DNA of 60,000 bases from Cryptomeria japonica (taxonomy: Eukaryota; Streptophyta; Pinopsida; Cupressales; Cupressaceae): assembly GCF_030272615.1 (NCBI RefSeq), contig NC_081405.1, positions 474,022,008 to 474,082,007 of the forward strand. The letters are read 5' to 3'. The notes below the pieces were generated by a model. It did no database searches. It was not told the origin of the DNA and was given only the letters and a program-made list of their open reading frames with translations. A program made the position numbers and the translations under genes. Below are positions 34,860 to 45,679 of the stretch, piece by piece (the stretch's first letter is position 1; every line of letters begins with the position of its first letter).

Positions 34860-36343
34860 TGATAACTCAATGATGGAAGAATAGTACCAAAATGGTACTG
34901 AGAGGGGGGGGTGAATCAGTACAGACAAAAACACACTCTTAAAACTGGTTTTTCAGCAGATACTATGCATTGATAGACAAATAGTAGCATAGGTCCTAAA
35001 ACAGAGTACAACAGGAAAAAACCCAGAATAACTGAGACAAGCATAAACCGGTTAATACCTATCTTCTCATATACTCTAACACTTCATTTCCATTTCACCC
35101 TAATACATGAACAAGTAATCTACCATCAAAGATATACATATGAGCAACTAGATCAACATGATTCACTACTTGATAGAAAACAACAAAGCATCACATGAAG
35201 AAGACATCACACATGACACACATATTTTTCACATAGAAACCCAATAGGGAAAAACCACTGTGGGGATGAATACCCACAAGCTTGTTTTTGAACTCTTTAG
35301 AAGTTTGCTCTATTAGAAGCCTTGTCTGGTTAAAAACTGATACAATAGGTTCTATTAGGAACCAATCCTATTAGGGATCACCTGGTTAAGGGATGGCAAC
35401 AATACTCGATTAAGGGTTAAACCCTATTAAAGGTTACCTTGTTAGAGGATTTCAAGAACTCAATTGTTTTGAGTCACCCTATTAAAGGATTTACAGCAAG
35501 CTGGTTAAAGCTACCCTGTTAAGGGATTTTCCAATTGTTGAGGTGGTTAGAGATCAATAGGTATTACAATGATCTGGTAATAGCACTCAATTCCAATGCA
35601 GATCCACTTAAGCTCCTCTTCACCTTCTGCACTTACACTTTGTAGTTATCACTTCTCTCCTTTTGGTCTGGCAAGAATCATGTATACCTTCTCTTGGATA
35701 CACACACACAAATTTTGTGAACAACCTAAGAAAGAGACACAACATCGACCTTATAGGAAAATAGATAGGTTGGTAGCACAAACCCTAAACCTGTTAGGTT
35801 AAGGAATTCAAATGGTTTAATCCTAACCGTTGAGCACACTGCATTAAAGGAAACGGTTCTTGATCCAATCTCAAGACATTCTCCATCATCCATTTCCACT
35901 GATTTCATGGCGGCTGCTAACCCATCACACATTATTATTGTTTTATAGACTTTGCACATTCCTGAGGTAGATAGGAACAATCTCCTTCATGCAAGATCCT
36001 TCACGCACACAAGGCTTATGTGGCAACACAATCTATTCTTTGTTACCATGCTAACTCATCACACAAAGTCACCGGTTGAGCCACACAGGCTTGAAGCACT
36101 TCAACTGGAAACCCTAAAGTTGAGACTACCAATCGGTAGTCATATAATGCTTCCATGTGCTGATTCCCATAGCCATATGCTGGTTCACCTTGAACAAACA
36201 TACCGCTTCACTTTGGCACAAATGTCGGTTCACAGTGTTATACTGGTTCTCACATATGCCGGTTCTCACCTCTTCAACATATTGACATCAATGACAACAT
36301 ACAATGTTATTATGTCCTTATAGCGGTTCACATAATGCCAACA
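34860..36343 (-). repeat. 5' LTR of the copia element
   Basis: This LTR (1484 bp) starts TGATAACTCA and ends AATGCCAACA on the plus strand, matching 28996-30469. It borders the primer site on its left and the GGAAC duplication on its right. Confidence 0.93.
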
Positions 36344-36348
36344 GGAAC
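36344..36348. repeat. Target-site duplication GGAAC, right copy
   Basis: Matches 28991-28995 exactly. Confidence 0.95.
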
Positions 36349-36577
36349 TTGGTTGCAAACATACATGATTAGAAAGAATGGCATACCTACATTTGAAGAC
36401 TATGAGAGACACAAAACCATTATAATGTATTCACACCTTATTATAGCTACAAATGTCAAGTTGTTGAAGCATCAAGCAAAACCAAAGACCAAAGAACTAT
36501 GGACAGTGACTACTATTGATCATGAAGCAATACTAGATACTCTTAAGAAAAGAGATGACCCTTCAGGCATACTTGAG
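36349..36577 (+). pseudogene. Transposase-like gene, 3' part
   Basis: With one GGAAC copy and the copia element left out, the frame of the 5' part runs straight on: from GSVVIVGT into WLQTYMIRKNGIPTFEDYE, SHLIIATNVKLLKHQAKP and GILE, then a stop at about 36575. No stop lies in this 3' part. It contains no known motif but continues a family-like charged C-terminus. The exact match of frame is strong evidence that both parts were one gene. Confidence 0.75.
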
Positions 36578-37600
36578 TAGTAGGTCTTTAGTGGTGCCTT
36601 ATTTTTTTTTATCATGCATTTCATTTCAAAAAATGATTATTAAACCTTAATGTTCAAGTTTTCTACGTGTATATTAAGGATGTGTTCAAAATGCAAGTCT
36701 ATTGCTGAACGTTTTTTTTTGGCAACACGGTTTTTGCATGCACATAGTGGGTACACTCGATATAATTGGAAGGGACGTATTTTTGCAAAATGACTTATTA
36801 TCATGCATTTGAGTCGCTTTGCAATTTTTGTTATTAAGGAACACTATTTGACAATTTTTGATGATATAATTATCGCAAAACCTTTATGCTCATGTAGGTC
36901 TTTTTTGATGATATACAAGAGTATCACATTATGTTTTTTGTGTCAACATAGTGGGTTCTATTAATTATTATCATGCATTTCAATTGAAGTGATTATCATA
37001 AAGCCTTTATGTTCATCCATGCATTTTATTTGTAGACTAACAATTCTTAAAAATACAAGTTCATGCTAGATCATTCGCCATTGACAAGACCCTCTCTTGG
37101 CGATGGTACATATTCCTTTGTGCATTAATGAGATTAAATTTTGTGCATAAACATTAAGTCAATTGAATGTATTGCTATTTAGAAATGACCATATCTACCA
37201 TCATCTTCAACCATCCATAGAAATGTAGTGAGAAGGGCTTTAATCAACATGTGTCTTTCTTCAAAGTTATGCTTGTATACTTTGTAGAGAAACTGGTAAG
37301 TTTCATAATTATACAATCTTGTATGTCTTAAAAATGTTTCAAATGATCTATTTATAATTTGACAAACTAATTTGTATTAAGTGATAATTTTTTTCTTGTA
37401 GCACATTCATTCTGCATAAAAAAGTTACTTATTTTGGTCTTCATTTATATACAGGCATTGTTGTACGTAAGCTTTTCTCTTAGGAAATGAGGATTTCTGA
37501 TGCAGATAAAGTGGGATGTTGTATTTGTATATGGATGCGAATTGATGTAACTTTGTTATGATGATATACAATGTCCATGAGCAAAATGGTTTAGTTTTTT
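36578..37600. repeat. AT-rich stretch with degenerate ~180-bp repeats
   Basis: TTATCATGCATTT recurs near 36612, 36800 and 36968, each followed by AAACCTTTATG-like words and accompanied by CATAGTGGGT words (near 36747 and 36948). That gives about three diverged copies. From 37060 to 37600 I see nothing coding. Confidence 0.5.
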
Positions 37601-39302
37601 ATTAATGAAAAAGCAGGTTTTGAAGGGGCCCTAAAACCCTTTACAAGCAAGACTTAAACAGCAAAGCCACGAGAAATAGAGAGAAATAGAACAAAAAGAA
37701 AAAACTAGCAGAAAACCGAGGAAAACCCACAAAAGCCCCTAAAAGCCAACATGCCATCCAGGAATCAGATTTTATCCAGGGCTTTAGCTAGGGTGCTACT
37801 AATTTCTTGCAGCTCTTTGATGTTGTCTTTGAGGTTGGGAGGGTCCTTGGCCGTAACAACAACAACTTTCTTGATACTGACCCTAGTTCTCTTCACAGTT
37901 CTGCCCACTGGGGTAGCATCACCACCACTTCCAGTCTGGATGGTCTCCTCCTCCAGGTCAAGATCCACAACCAGTTTAGGAATATGGTCAAAGACCTTGG
38001 CAATGTCTTCAGGGTTTTTGGTGACAACAGAGAGGATACTTGGGATAATTCCCATCAGATTTTTCATCGCTTCTTTTCCCTCTTCCAACGATTTTACCTT
38101 ATTCTCCATTTCTTTCTTCTAATTAATATGCTCTTTGTTTTCATCCTCCCTCTTTTTATCCAAATTTATCCCTTACTTCTCCAAGTTTTTCAGGGTTTCG
38201 TAAGTCCGTCTATCAAAATTCATTCTGGCCTCCGAGAGCTTCTTGAGATTATCCAAGATAAGCCCCTCACCAGCACTTTCCTTGTCCTTGCCATCCCTTT
38301 CCTCAGTTAGGTTCTTCTCGAAGCCTTTGTTTGTTTCCTTCCTAGAATTAACTTCAGTTTCCTCATTATCCTTGGGAGTTGTCTCCTCCATCAGATGGCT
38401 ATTGTCCTTACCAGGGTTATCACTTAGAATAGGGCTATCTTGACCAGGCTCAAAATATCCATTTTCTTCCTCATTGCCCAGCTCCTCTTCCTTCCAGCTA
38501 TCTTCACTGTTAGAGTCATCCATCTCCATACCACTATTTTCCTTGACAATGTCCTCAATTTCCAACCCAGGGGTGCTTTTCCTTTTCTTGCTGGAAGACA
38601 CCTTCTCCTTGCTAGTATCTCCCTCTTCCATCCTCCTTTTACCTAACGAAGTGGAAATCTACTTATTTTCCTACAAAGTGAGGGTTTTGCAATGCTCATA
38701 GATGAGCACAGGAGCTCGCAGTGGAGAATCGGGCTGGAAGGGTTAGTCCTGTGCTTGTTCAGGGACCTGGAGAGGGATCGAAAAAGGTAGTAGGGAAAAG
38801 ACACTTTTTTGTCATGTCTCAAATGGTTCAAGAGCATGAAGTGGTAGGTGTGGACCCTAGAGAAATAGCCTTCAACCGTAATATACTCCATGATTGTGTT
38901 CAAGACCCAGCCCCAAAACTTCTTGATGTTTGCAACATCGTAGTAGCCCCCGATAGCCTTGCCGATTTTGGCCCACTCTTTCTCTTTCCGCAGGAACAGG
39001 GTAATTGCATTGTTGGAGACCTTGAGGTCTTGAAATAAGTTGAGCCTGGTGTGGGGCATTCTAGTCATAGTAGAAATAAGCCTAGCATCCAACTTAAATT
39101 TAACTCTGTAAAGTTTAAAAGAGCCATTAGACCAATTTTCAAAAATCTTAGAAATGGATAAGTTGACTCTACCTTTGTCATAGTCCTCAAGCTTTTCCAT
39201 GAAGCTAGTGAGAGAGCCCTTCTCTAGCTTTGCCCAGACTTTAGGCATTTCTTTCTAGGTCGACATGTTGTCAGGTTCTTCGCGTCTTAGATCTCCTCCC
39301 AT
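37601..39302 (-). pseudogene. TE-borne protein of unknown function with LINE-like 3' tail
   Basis: A minus-strand protein starts at ATG 39302 (MGGDLRREEPDNMST, stop, KEMPKVWAKLEKGSLTSF). It carries ENWSNGSFKLYRVKFKLDAR, LISTMTRMPHTRLNLF, WGWVLNTIMEYITVEG and VHTYHFMLLNHLRH. After a frameshift near 38640 it continues in another frame as a highly charged part (38631-37751: EEGDTSKEKVSSSKKRKS, then a Lys/Glu-rich coiled-coil-like stretch, one stop). The 3' flank reads (minus) GGGTTTTAGGGCCCCTTC and CATTAATAAAAAAC, like a plant LINE tail. The N-terminal part resembles, in layout only, the putative plant transposon protein domain. Function unknown. Confidence 0.5.
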
Positions 39303-39479
39303 TTTTGAATGCAAGATATCGACTCTGTTTCTTGCAAATTGAGAACTTATTTCTTGATGCAACTCAAATTATCACTTTGAGTAACCCACAAAGCATGTGG
39401 CAATTTTTTAGAGATAGTAGGAGATCTGTCGTAGTGCAAGGTAATGATGGCCTTTCTAGTGAGGCATAAGTGATCTTTT

Positions 39480-41603
39480 TACTTGTCATGATTTAATTAT
39501 CCTTCTCTCCCCGTATAACGGTCCTTTCTGAGTATCTCTTTAATGTTTAAATTGAGATCATCATCATGCCAAATCACTTGAACATTAGAATCAACTCTAG
39601 TATTCACTAAATAGTCAGCAACACTATTTTGCTCTCTAAAGACATGTTGTATAATAATTTCTTTGAAACTAGCGATAATCTCTCTAACTTTTATGATGAT
39701 ATTCTCAATAGACTAAGAAGGCTCCAATTCCCCCTTTAAGCACTTAATAATATTAAGTGAATCCCCCTCAAGCCATATTTTATCATAATTGAGATTTTTG
39801 GCTATAATTAAAGTATGCAAGGCAGTGGAGGCTTCAACAAAATGGTGAGTTTGATTCCCCAGAGGACCAGCCACCACCTTAAGGCAACTTCCAACAAAAT
39901 TTCTAATAATGCCCCCATATCTAGCTTTAACTAGATTTCCTTTAGAAGCCCCATCGAAGTTAGCCTTAATCCATCCCTATGGGAGGAAACACTAGACAAG
40001 ACCTTCTCTGCCTTTCTCCTTTCTAGTAGTGGTGGTAGAAAGGTTCCATCTGTCTTTGAAATCCTCTTTAGCAGCAAGTCCCTGATCAGTGCCATAGAGG
40101 CATTAAAAAATACTCCTAAAGATTTTGTCTGCAACCACTTCAGGAATAGCCCTTTTATCTCTGAAATCTTGTTGTTGTGCTCTTTCCATATATTCCAGAT
40201 AGCAATCAGTAGAGTAAGTCTCCAGGTCTCCATAATTTTAGGATTAGAGTTAGGACAATGCCATTGAAGCCAAGTGTCACCAAGAGAATTCGGGAAGACC
40301 CAGCTTAGGTTCCACTTGGTCAGGATGATTTTCTAGATGTCCTGGCTAAAAGAGCATTGATTGAGAATATGGCAAGTTGTCTCTTCTTCCCTGTAACAAA
40401 GAGAACACATGTTAGGAAAAATGATGCCTCTTTTATGAAGATTATCCAGGGTTAATATCTTATTTTTGATGAAAATCCAAAAGAAGATGTTGATTTTGGG
40501 AACTAAGTTCATATTCCAAACTTTAGCCCAGATGGGAGTAGCTTCCACCGGGACATTATGAATAGCCATAGCAGAGGAAACAGAGTATTTCCCATCTAGA
40601 GTTTTCCCCCATATCAAAATGTCATCTTTATTGTCTCTATGGATTTTAGCAAAAAGAGAAATCTGAAGGAAATTGAGATCCAGGCACTGCTGGCTAAAGT
40701 CAATCTAGTCCCCATTTATCTAGTAATCTCATACCATTTCACCATACCTGCATTTGAAGCTATCTTTCCAATCTTTGATGATATTGTTTTCCTCCAGAGG
40801 TTTATCCAAGATCCATCTATCTTCCCAAAATCTTATTTTCCTCCCATCCCCAAGGTTCTAGGTTCTGCCAGCTGCATTCCAACCTTTAGTAAATTGCACT
40901 GCATTCCAAATGGAAGATCCATCAATAGAGAAAGATTTGTCAAAGAATTCTTCCTCAGAAGGTTGCATATAGAGATATTTGTTTTTCCAAATAGAGTTCC
41001 ATTCTCTTTCCTCCTCTTTGAATCTCCAAATTTGTTTGCCTAATAAAGCTTTATTCATAGAACTAATGTTCTTTAAGCCCAACCCACTTGAGGCCTTAGG
41101 GGTACAAATGTTATTCTAGGCTATAAGGGGGATTCTGTTTTTAACTTCCACACCTAACCAAAGGAACTGTCTTTGGATTCTTTCAATAGCATCTGTAAAC
41201 TTTGAGGGGATTTTGAACAAGCTAAGAGCATACACAGGAAGATTTTGGAGAGTGGCTTTGAGCAGAGTGACTTTACCAGCTTGACTAAGAATAGCCCCTT
41301 TCCAACCAGCAAGTTTCAGGTTGAGTCTGTCAATTAACTTATTGCAGAAGGAATCCTCAGGCTTGAGACAAAGAGGAAGCACCAAATAGGTAGAAGGAAG
41401 CTCAGATATGTTACAACCAAGAATATTTCCAATCCTAATTTGCCTTTGGGCTGAGGTGTTGATGAAAAATAGAGAACTTTTATCCCAATTGATTTTTTGA
41501 CCAAAGGCAGATTCATAGGTATTCAGAATGATTTTCATGTTTTTGGCTTCCAAGATGGTGGCTTTCAATATTTGTTTTTCCAAATAGAGTTCCATTCTCT
41601 TTC
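39480..41603 (-). pseudogene. 5'-truncated LINE: RT tail, zinc knuckle (zf-RVT) and RNase H
   Basis: On the minus strand the RT tail reads NMKIILNTYESAFGQKINWD and PSTYLVLPLCLKPEDSF, LAGWKGAILSQAGKVTLLKA, then SSGLGLKNISSMNKALLGKQ. The zf-RVT domain follows (KINIFFWIFIKNKILTLDNL, CSLCYREEETTCHILNQC). An RNase H-like part (DKIWLEGDSLNIIKCLKGE, HVFREQNSVADYLVN) ends about 39520. RT core and endonuclease are missing; the element stops at 41603 inside the RT. Several stops. It is a typical 5'-truncated LINE insertion. Confidence 0.85.
41568..41603. repeat. 36-bp duplicate of 40975-41010 at the LINE 5' end
   Basis: The 36 bases from ATATTTGTTTTTCC to CTCTTTC are identical at both places, 593 bp apart, and 41603 is where LINE similarity ends. 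Confidence 0.9.
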
Positions 41604-41784
41604 TGTACATGAGTACATTGGTGTAGTTGTATTGATAATGAAAAAAAAATCATGTTTGCATATCCCTTCATGGATGTCACATGCAAGTGTAATGGTAATT
41701 ATGTGTATACAATACATGGAAATATTGATGATCATTATGTGTCTACAGTGTAATGCTTGTTTATCTATATTTTTCATTAAACAA

Positions 41785-44143
41785 GTTAGGGCCACAGATT
41801 CCAAGATAGGCTTTTGTAGGGACCCTTATCATGGCCTCGTAGGTTCAAATGGATCATTCAAAGATGCCACGGATTCCAAGTTAGGGCCCATCAAATTTTG
41901 ACAATTTTTAGCACTTAGGGCACTCAAGGGATGACGTCGGTAGGGTATGACCCCGAGCATTCGATCGAGTGGGGGGGAAAAATAGGAGCATGCATAGGGT
42001 AATAATGCCTAACTAGACATGTCAGAGCCAACGGTTTGTCATCATGATGAGCAAAACGAGAAATTGGCCACGCAACAACATTCAAATGAATGAGACAGAT
42101 GATTTTTTCACCAACTGAAAAATTGCTGCCCTAATAAACCATAGGGAAAATTGAAAAATTGAGATAGGCTTTTGTAGGGACCCCTCTCATGGCCCCGTAG
42201 GTTCAAAAAAATTGTTTGCAGGTACCACAGATTCTGAATTGGGACCCGTCAAAGTTTGACAATTTTTAGCACTTAGGGTGCTCAAGGGACGACGCTAGTA
42301 GGGTATGACCCCAAGCATTCAATCGAGTGGGGGGGAAAAATAGGACCATGCATAGGGTAATAATGCCTAACTAGACATGTTGGAGCCCATGATTCCTCAT
42401 CGCGATGAGCAGAATGAGAAATTGGCCACATGACAATATTCGAATGAATGAGACTGACGATTTTTTCGCCAACTGAAAAATTGTTACCCTAATAAAACCG
42501 TAGGGAAAATTGAAAAACAAAGATAGTATTTTTTAGGGACCCCTCTCATGGCCTTGTAGGTTCAAACTTATCATTCGTAGGTGCCATAGATTCCGAGTTA
42601 GGGCCCGTCAAAGTTTGACAATTTTTAGCACTTAGGGGGCTCAAGGGATGACGTCGATAGGGTATGACCCCATGCATTTGACCAAGTGGGGGGAAAAATA
42701 GGAGCATGCGTAGGGTAATAAAGCCTAACTAGACATGTCAGAGCTGACAGTTTTTCATCGTGATGAGTAGAACAAGAAATTGGCCATGAGACATCATTTG
42801 AATGAATGCGACTGACTATTTTTTTACCAACTGAAAAATTGCTTCCCTAATAAAACCATAGGGAAACTTGAAAAACTGAGATAGGATTTTGTAGGGACCC
42901 CTCTCATGGCCTCCTAGGGTCAAATGGATCATTCACAAGTGCCACGGATTTTGAGTTAGGGCCTGTCAAAGTTTGACAATTTTTAGCACTTAGGATGCTC
43001 AAGGGATGACGTTGGTAGGGTATGACCCCGAGCATTCAACCGACTGGGGGGGAAATAGGACCATGAATAGGGTAATAATTCCTAACTAGACATGTCAGAG
43101 CTGACAGTTTGTCATCACAACGAGAAGAACAAGAAATTGGCCACATGACAACATTCAAATGAATGAGATTGATGATTTTTTTGCCAACCAAAAAATTGCT
43201 TCCCTAATAAAACTATAGGGGAAATTGAAAAATAGAGATAGGATTTTGTAGGGACCCCTCTTGTGGCTCCATAGGTTCAAACAGATCATTCGCAGGTGCC
43301 ACGGATTTTGAGTTAGGGCCCATCAAAGTTTGACAATTTTTAGCACTTAGGGCGCTCAAGGGACAACGTTGGTAGGGTATGACCCCGTGTGTTTGACCAA
43401 GTGACAGGCCAAAATAGGAGCATGCATAGGGTAATAATGCCTAACTGGACATGTTAGAGCCAACGATTTGTCATCGCGATAAGCAGAACGAGAAATTGGC
43501 CACGCAACAACATTTGATTGAATGAGACTGATGATTTTTTCGCCACCTGAAAAATTGCTGCCCTAATAAAACCATAGGGAAACTTGAAAAACTGAGATAG
43601 AATTTTGTAGGGACCCCTCTCATGGCCTCATAGGTTTGCAGGTGCCACAAATTCTGAGTTAGGGCCTATCAAAGTTTGACAATTTTTAGCATTTAGGGTG
43701 CTCAAGGGACGACATCGGTAGGGTATGACCTCGAGTGTTTGACCAAGTGGGGGGGGAAAATAGGACCATGCATAGGGTAATAATGCCTAACTGGACATGT
43801 TGGAGCTGATAGTTCATCATCATGATGAGCAGAATGAGAAATTAGCCACGTGACAACATTCAATTGAATGAGACTAACGATTTTTTTGCCAACTAAAAAA
43901 TTGCTGCCCTAATAAAACCGTAGGGAAACTTGAAAAGCTGAGATAGGATTTTGTAGAGACCCCTCTCATGGCCCCGTAGGTTCAAAACTGATCATTTTCA
44001 GGTGCAACTGATTCTAAGTTAGGGCCCATAAAATTTTGACAATTTTAGCACTTAGGGCACTCAAGGGACAACGCTGGTAGGGTATGACCCTGAGCGTTCG
44101 ACCGAGTGGGGGGAAAAATAGGACCATGCATAGGGTAATAATG
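41785..44143. repeat. ~357-bp satellite, about 6.6 tandem units
   Basis: The word GACAATTTTTAGCACTTAGG recurs at 41900, 42258, 42617, 42975, 43332, 43678 and 44038, giving steps of 358, 359, 358, 357, 346 and 360 bp. Each unit also contains GGGTATGACCCC, a G-run followed by AAAAATAGGA, ATAGGGTAATAATGCCTAAC and GAGAAATTGGCCAC. Units differ by scattered point changes. No ORF. No name known to me. Confidence 0.95.
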
Positions 44144-44304
44144 AATTGTATCAAGTATTGTTCATTAAATTAATTATATTGTATTGTTCATTAAATGAAT
44201 TGTATTGTTCATGAATTGTATTGTTCATTAAATGAATTGTATTGTATTGTTCAATAAATGAATTGTATTGTTCATTATACAAACAACACTTATGATGAAA
44301 TGAA
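44144..44304 (+). repeat. AT-rich GAATTGTATTGTTCATTAAAT tandem array
   Basis: About six imperfect copies of GAATTGTATTGTTCATTAAA follow the satellite; one more lies just after the LTR element at 50912. The LTR element at 44305 therefore inserted into this array. Confidence 0.8.
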
Positions 44305-45119
44305 TGTTAGGATTCCCACATATACTAAGAGGGGGGGGTGAATCAGTATCTAACTGGTGATAAGATTTTCTTAAGTTAAAACATGCAGAACATAAAATAA
44401 TAGTATACCGATATGCAAGAATTAATGCAATAAACAGAATCAGAAACATCCACATGAAAAGAACACCATAATACAAGATGTTTAACGAGGAAACCCAATG
44501 TGGAAAAAACCTCGGTAGGATTTGTGACCCACAATATTCACTCACTAGCTAATAAGAGAATATTACTTACAGTAAGGGCCTGTACATGCAGGAAGGCCAA
44601 CTGCCTAGAGCTCACTGCTGAATGAGAAGTCACACTGACTTACAATAAGGATTATACTAATCCAATAACTTGTAATGCTTTACAATAGCATCTCCAATGC
44701 CAGATTCAGTACCAGTTCTTGCTCTGTTCTTTACATATACCCTTGACCTATAATTCACACATTAGGTCTGCCTAATAATTTTCTTTATGCTCGCTACTTT
44801 TTTTTTTTTTCTCTAAATGTCTACAATGATCTCCTTTATATACAAGAGTCATTTTACAATTTGCCAAGTTGGCTTATAATAATAAACAAAATATTACATA
44901 TCAAAAATCCTGTCGGCCTCTATGCTGGTATACATCTTTTCTTTTGTGTCGGTGCTGGTGCTGGTGTAGAGTGATCTTGTTGATGTTGGTGCACTGTCTT
45001 GCCTATATAATGCTTTGCCTGTATGATGTCTTGTCGGTGCCATAGGATTGCAAGGTTACCATCAATGACAAAACCTTCAATCACATACAATGTCTCATTG
45101 GAGTGTCCATATGCCAACA
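44305..45119 (-). repeat. 3' LTR of the gag-only element
   Basis: Starts TGTTAGGATT and ends ATGCCAACA on the plus strand. The partner is 50096-50903. GGGGGGTGAATCAGTAT near 44332 matches a word in the copia LTR. Confidence 0.95.
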
Positions 45120-45136
45120 ATCTCCCCCTTTGACAT
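45120..45136 (-). other. Polypurine tract of the gag-only element
   Basis: In element orientation ATGTCAAAGGGGGAGAT directly precedes TGTTGGCATA. A second, similar word (GATGCCAAAGGGGGAG) lies about 150 bp upstream, at 45272-45290. Confidence 0.85.
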
Positions 45137-45269
45137 TGATGGCAACACTGATGAGAAATTTCAAAAAGTGTCCAAAATGTGTAGTCAAAAATTTTCCAAA
45201 AAATGTTTGCCAAAAATATGAAGGGCTCCCCTTGAGAATATGATTTCTGTCTTTGAACTTTCTCATCCT

Positions 45270-45290
45270 ACTACTCCCCCTTTGGCATCA
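45270..45290 (-). other. Second polypurine-tract-like word
   Basis: GATGCCAAAGGGGGAGTAG in element orientation. Copies of the purine tract upstream of the real one are a trait I associate with Sirevirus copia elements. Confidence 0.5.
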
Positions 45291-45679
45291 ATGACAAAGG
45301 TTGTCAAGATGTTAGTAGAGTTTGTAGTTACATCTGTCCATATCCTAAACCCTGTAGTTGGGTAATAATTATCTGAAAAAGATCGCCCAAAATTAAGTTT
45401 ATATTATCCATAAACGTTTTGCTATCTTTTATTGCTATTTCAGTCCTCTTCATAGTACCGGTGAGATGCTGCAAATGTTCTGCTGGTGTTTTGCTTCCCT
45501 ATGCTAATGCCTCTGAGATTTCCTTCCATAGAGATGCTAGATAGTCCAATCTTGGACTCGGTTTAGATCTCAATTGTTTTGCCTTGTTTATTATTCTTTC
45601 TTTCTCTCTCTCCTATTTAAGCAATTCTTCCTCAAAATTTGCTAACTTCTCTTAAAAAACGGATAATGAATCCGGTGAG

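Larger units (their letters stand above)
28996..36343 (-). mobile_element. Complete Ty1/copia retrotransposon inserted in the transposase-like gene
   Basis: A 7348-bp element in minus orientation with two LTRs, 5-bp target duplication GGAAC, initiator-Met primer site, polypurine tract, and copia domain order gag, protease, integrase, RT, RNase H. LTR ends in element orientation are TGTTGGCATT and GAGTTATCA. Extra purine-tract-like words (such as rc of CTTCTCCCCCTTTGACAAC at about 30565) lie upstream of the real tract, a trait I associate with Sireviruses. Stops, two frameshifts and a lost integrase Glu make it inactive. It interrupts the host gene between codon bases, and removing it restores the frame. 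Confidence 0.95.
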
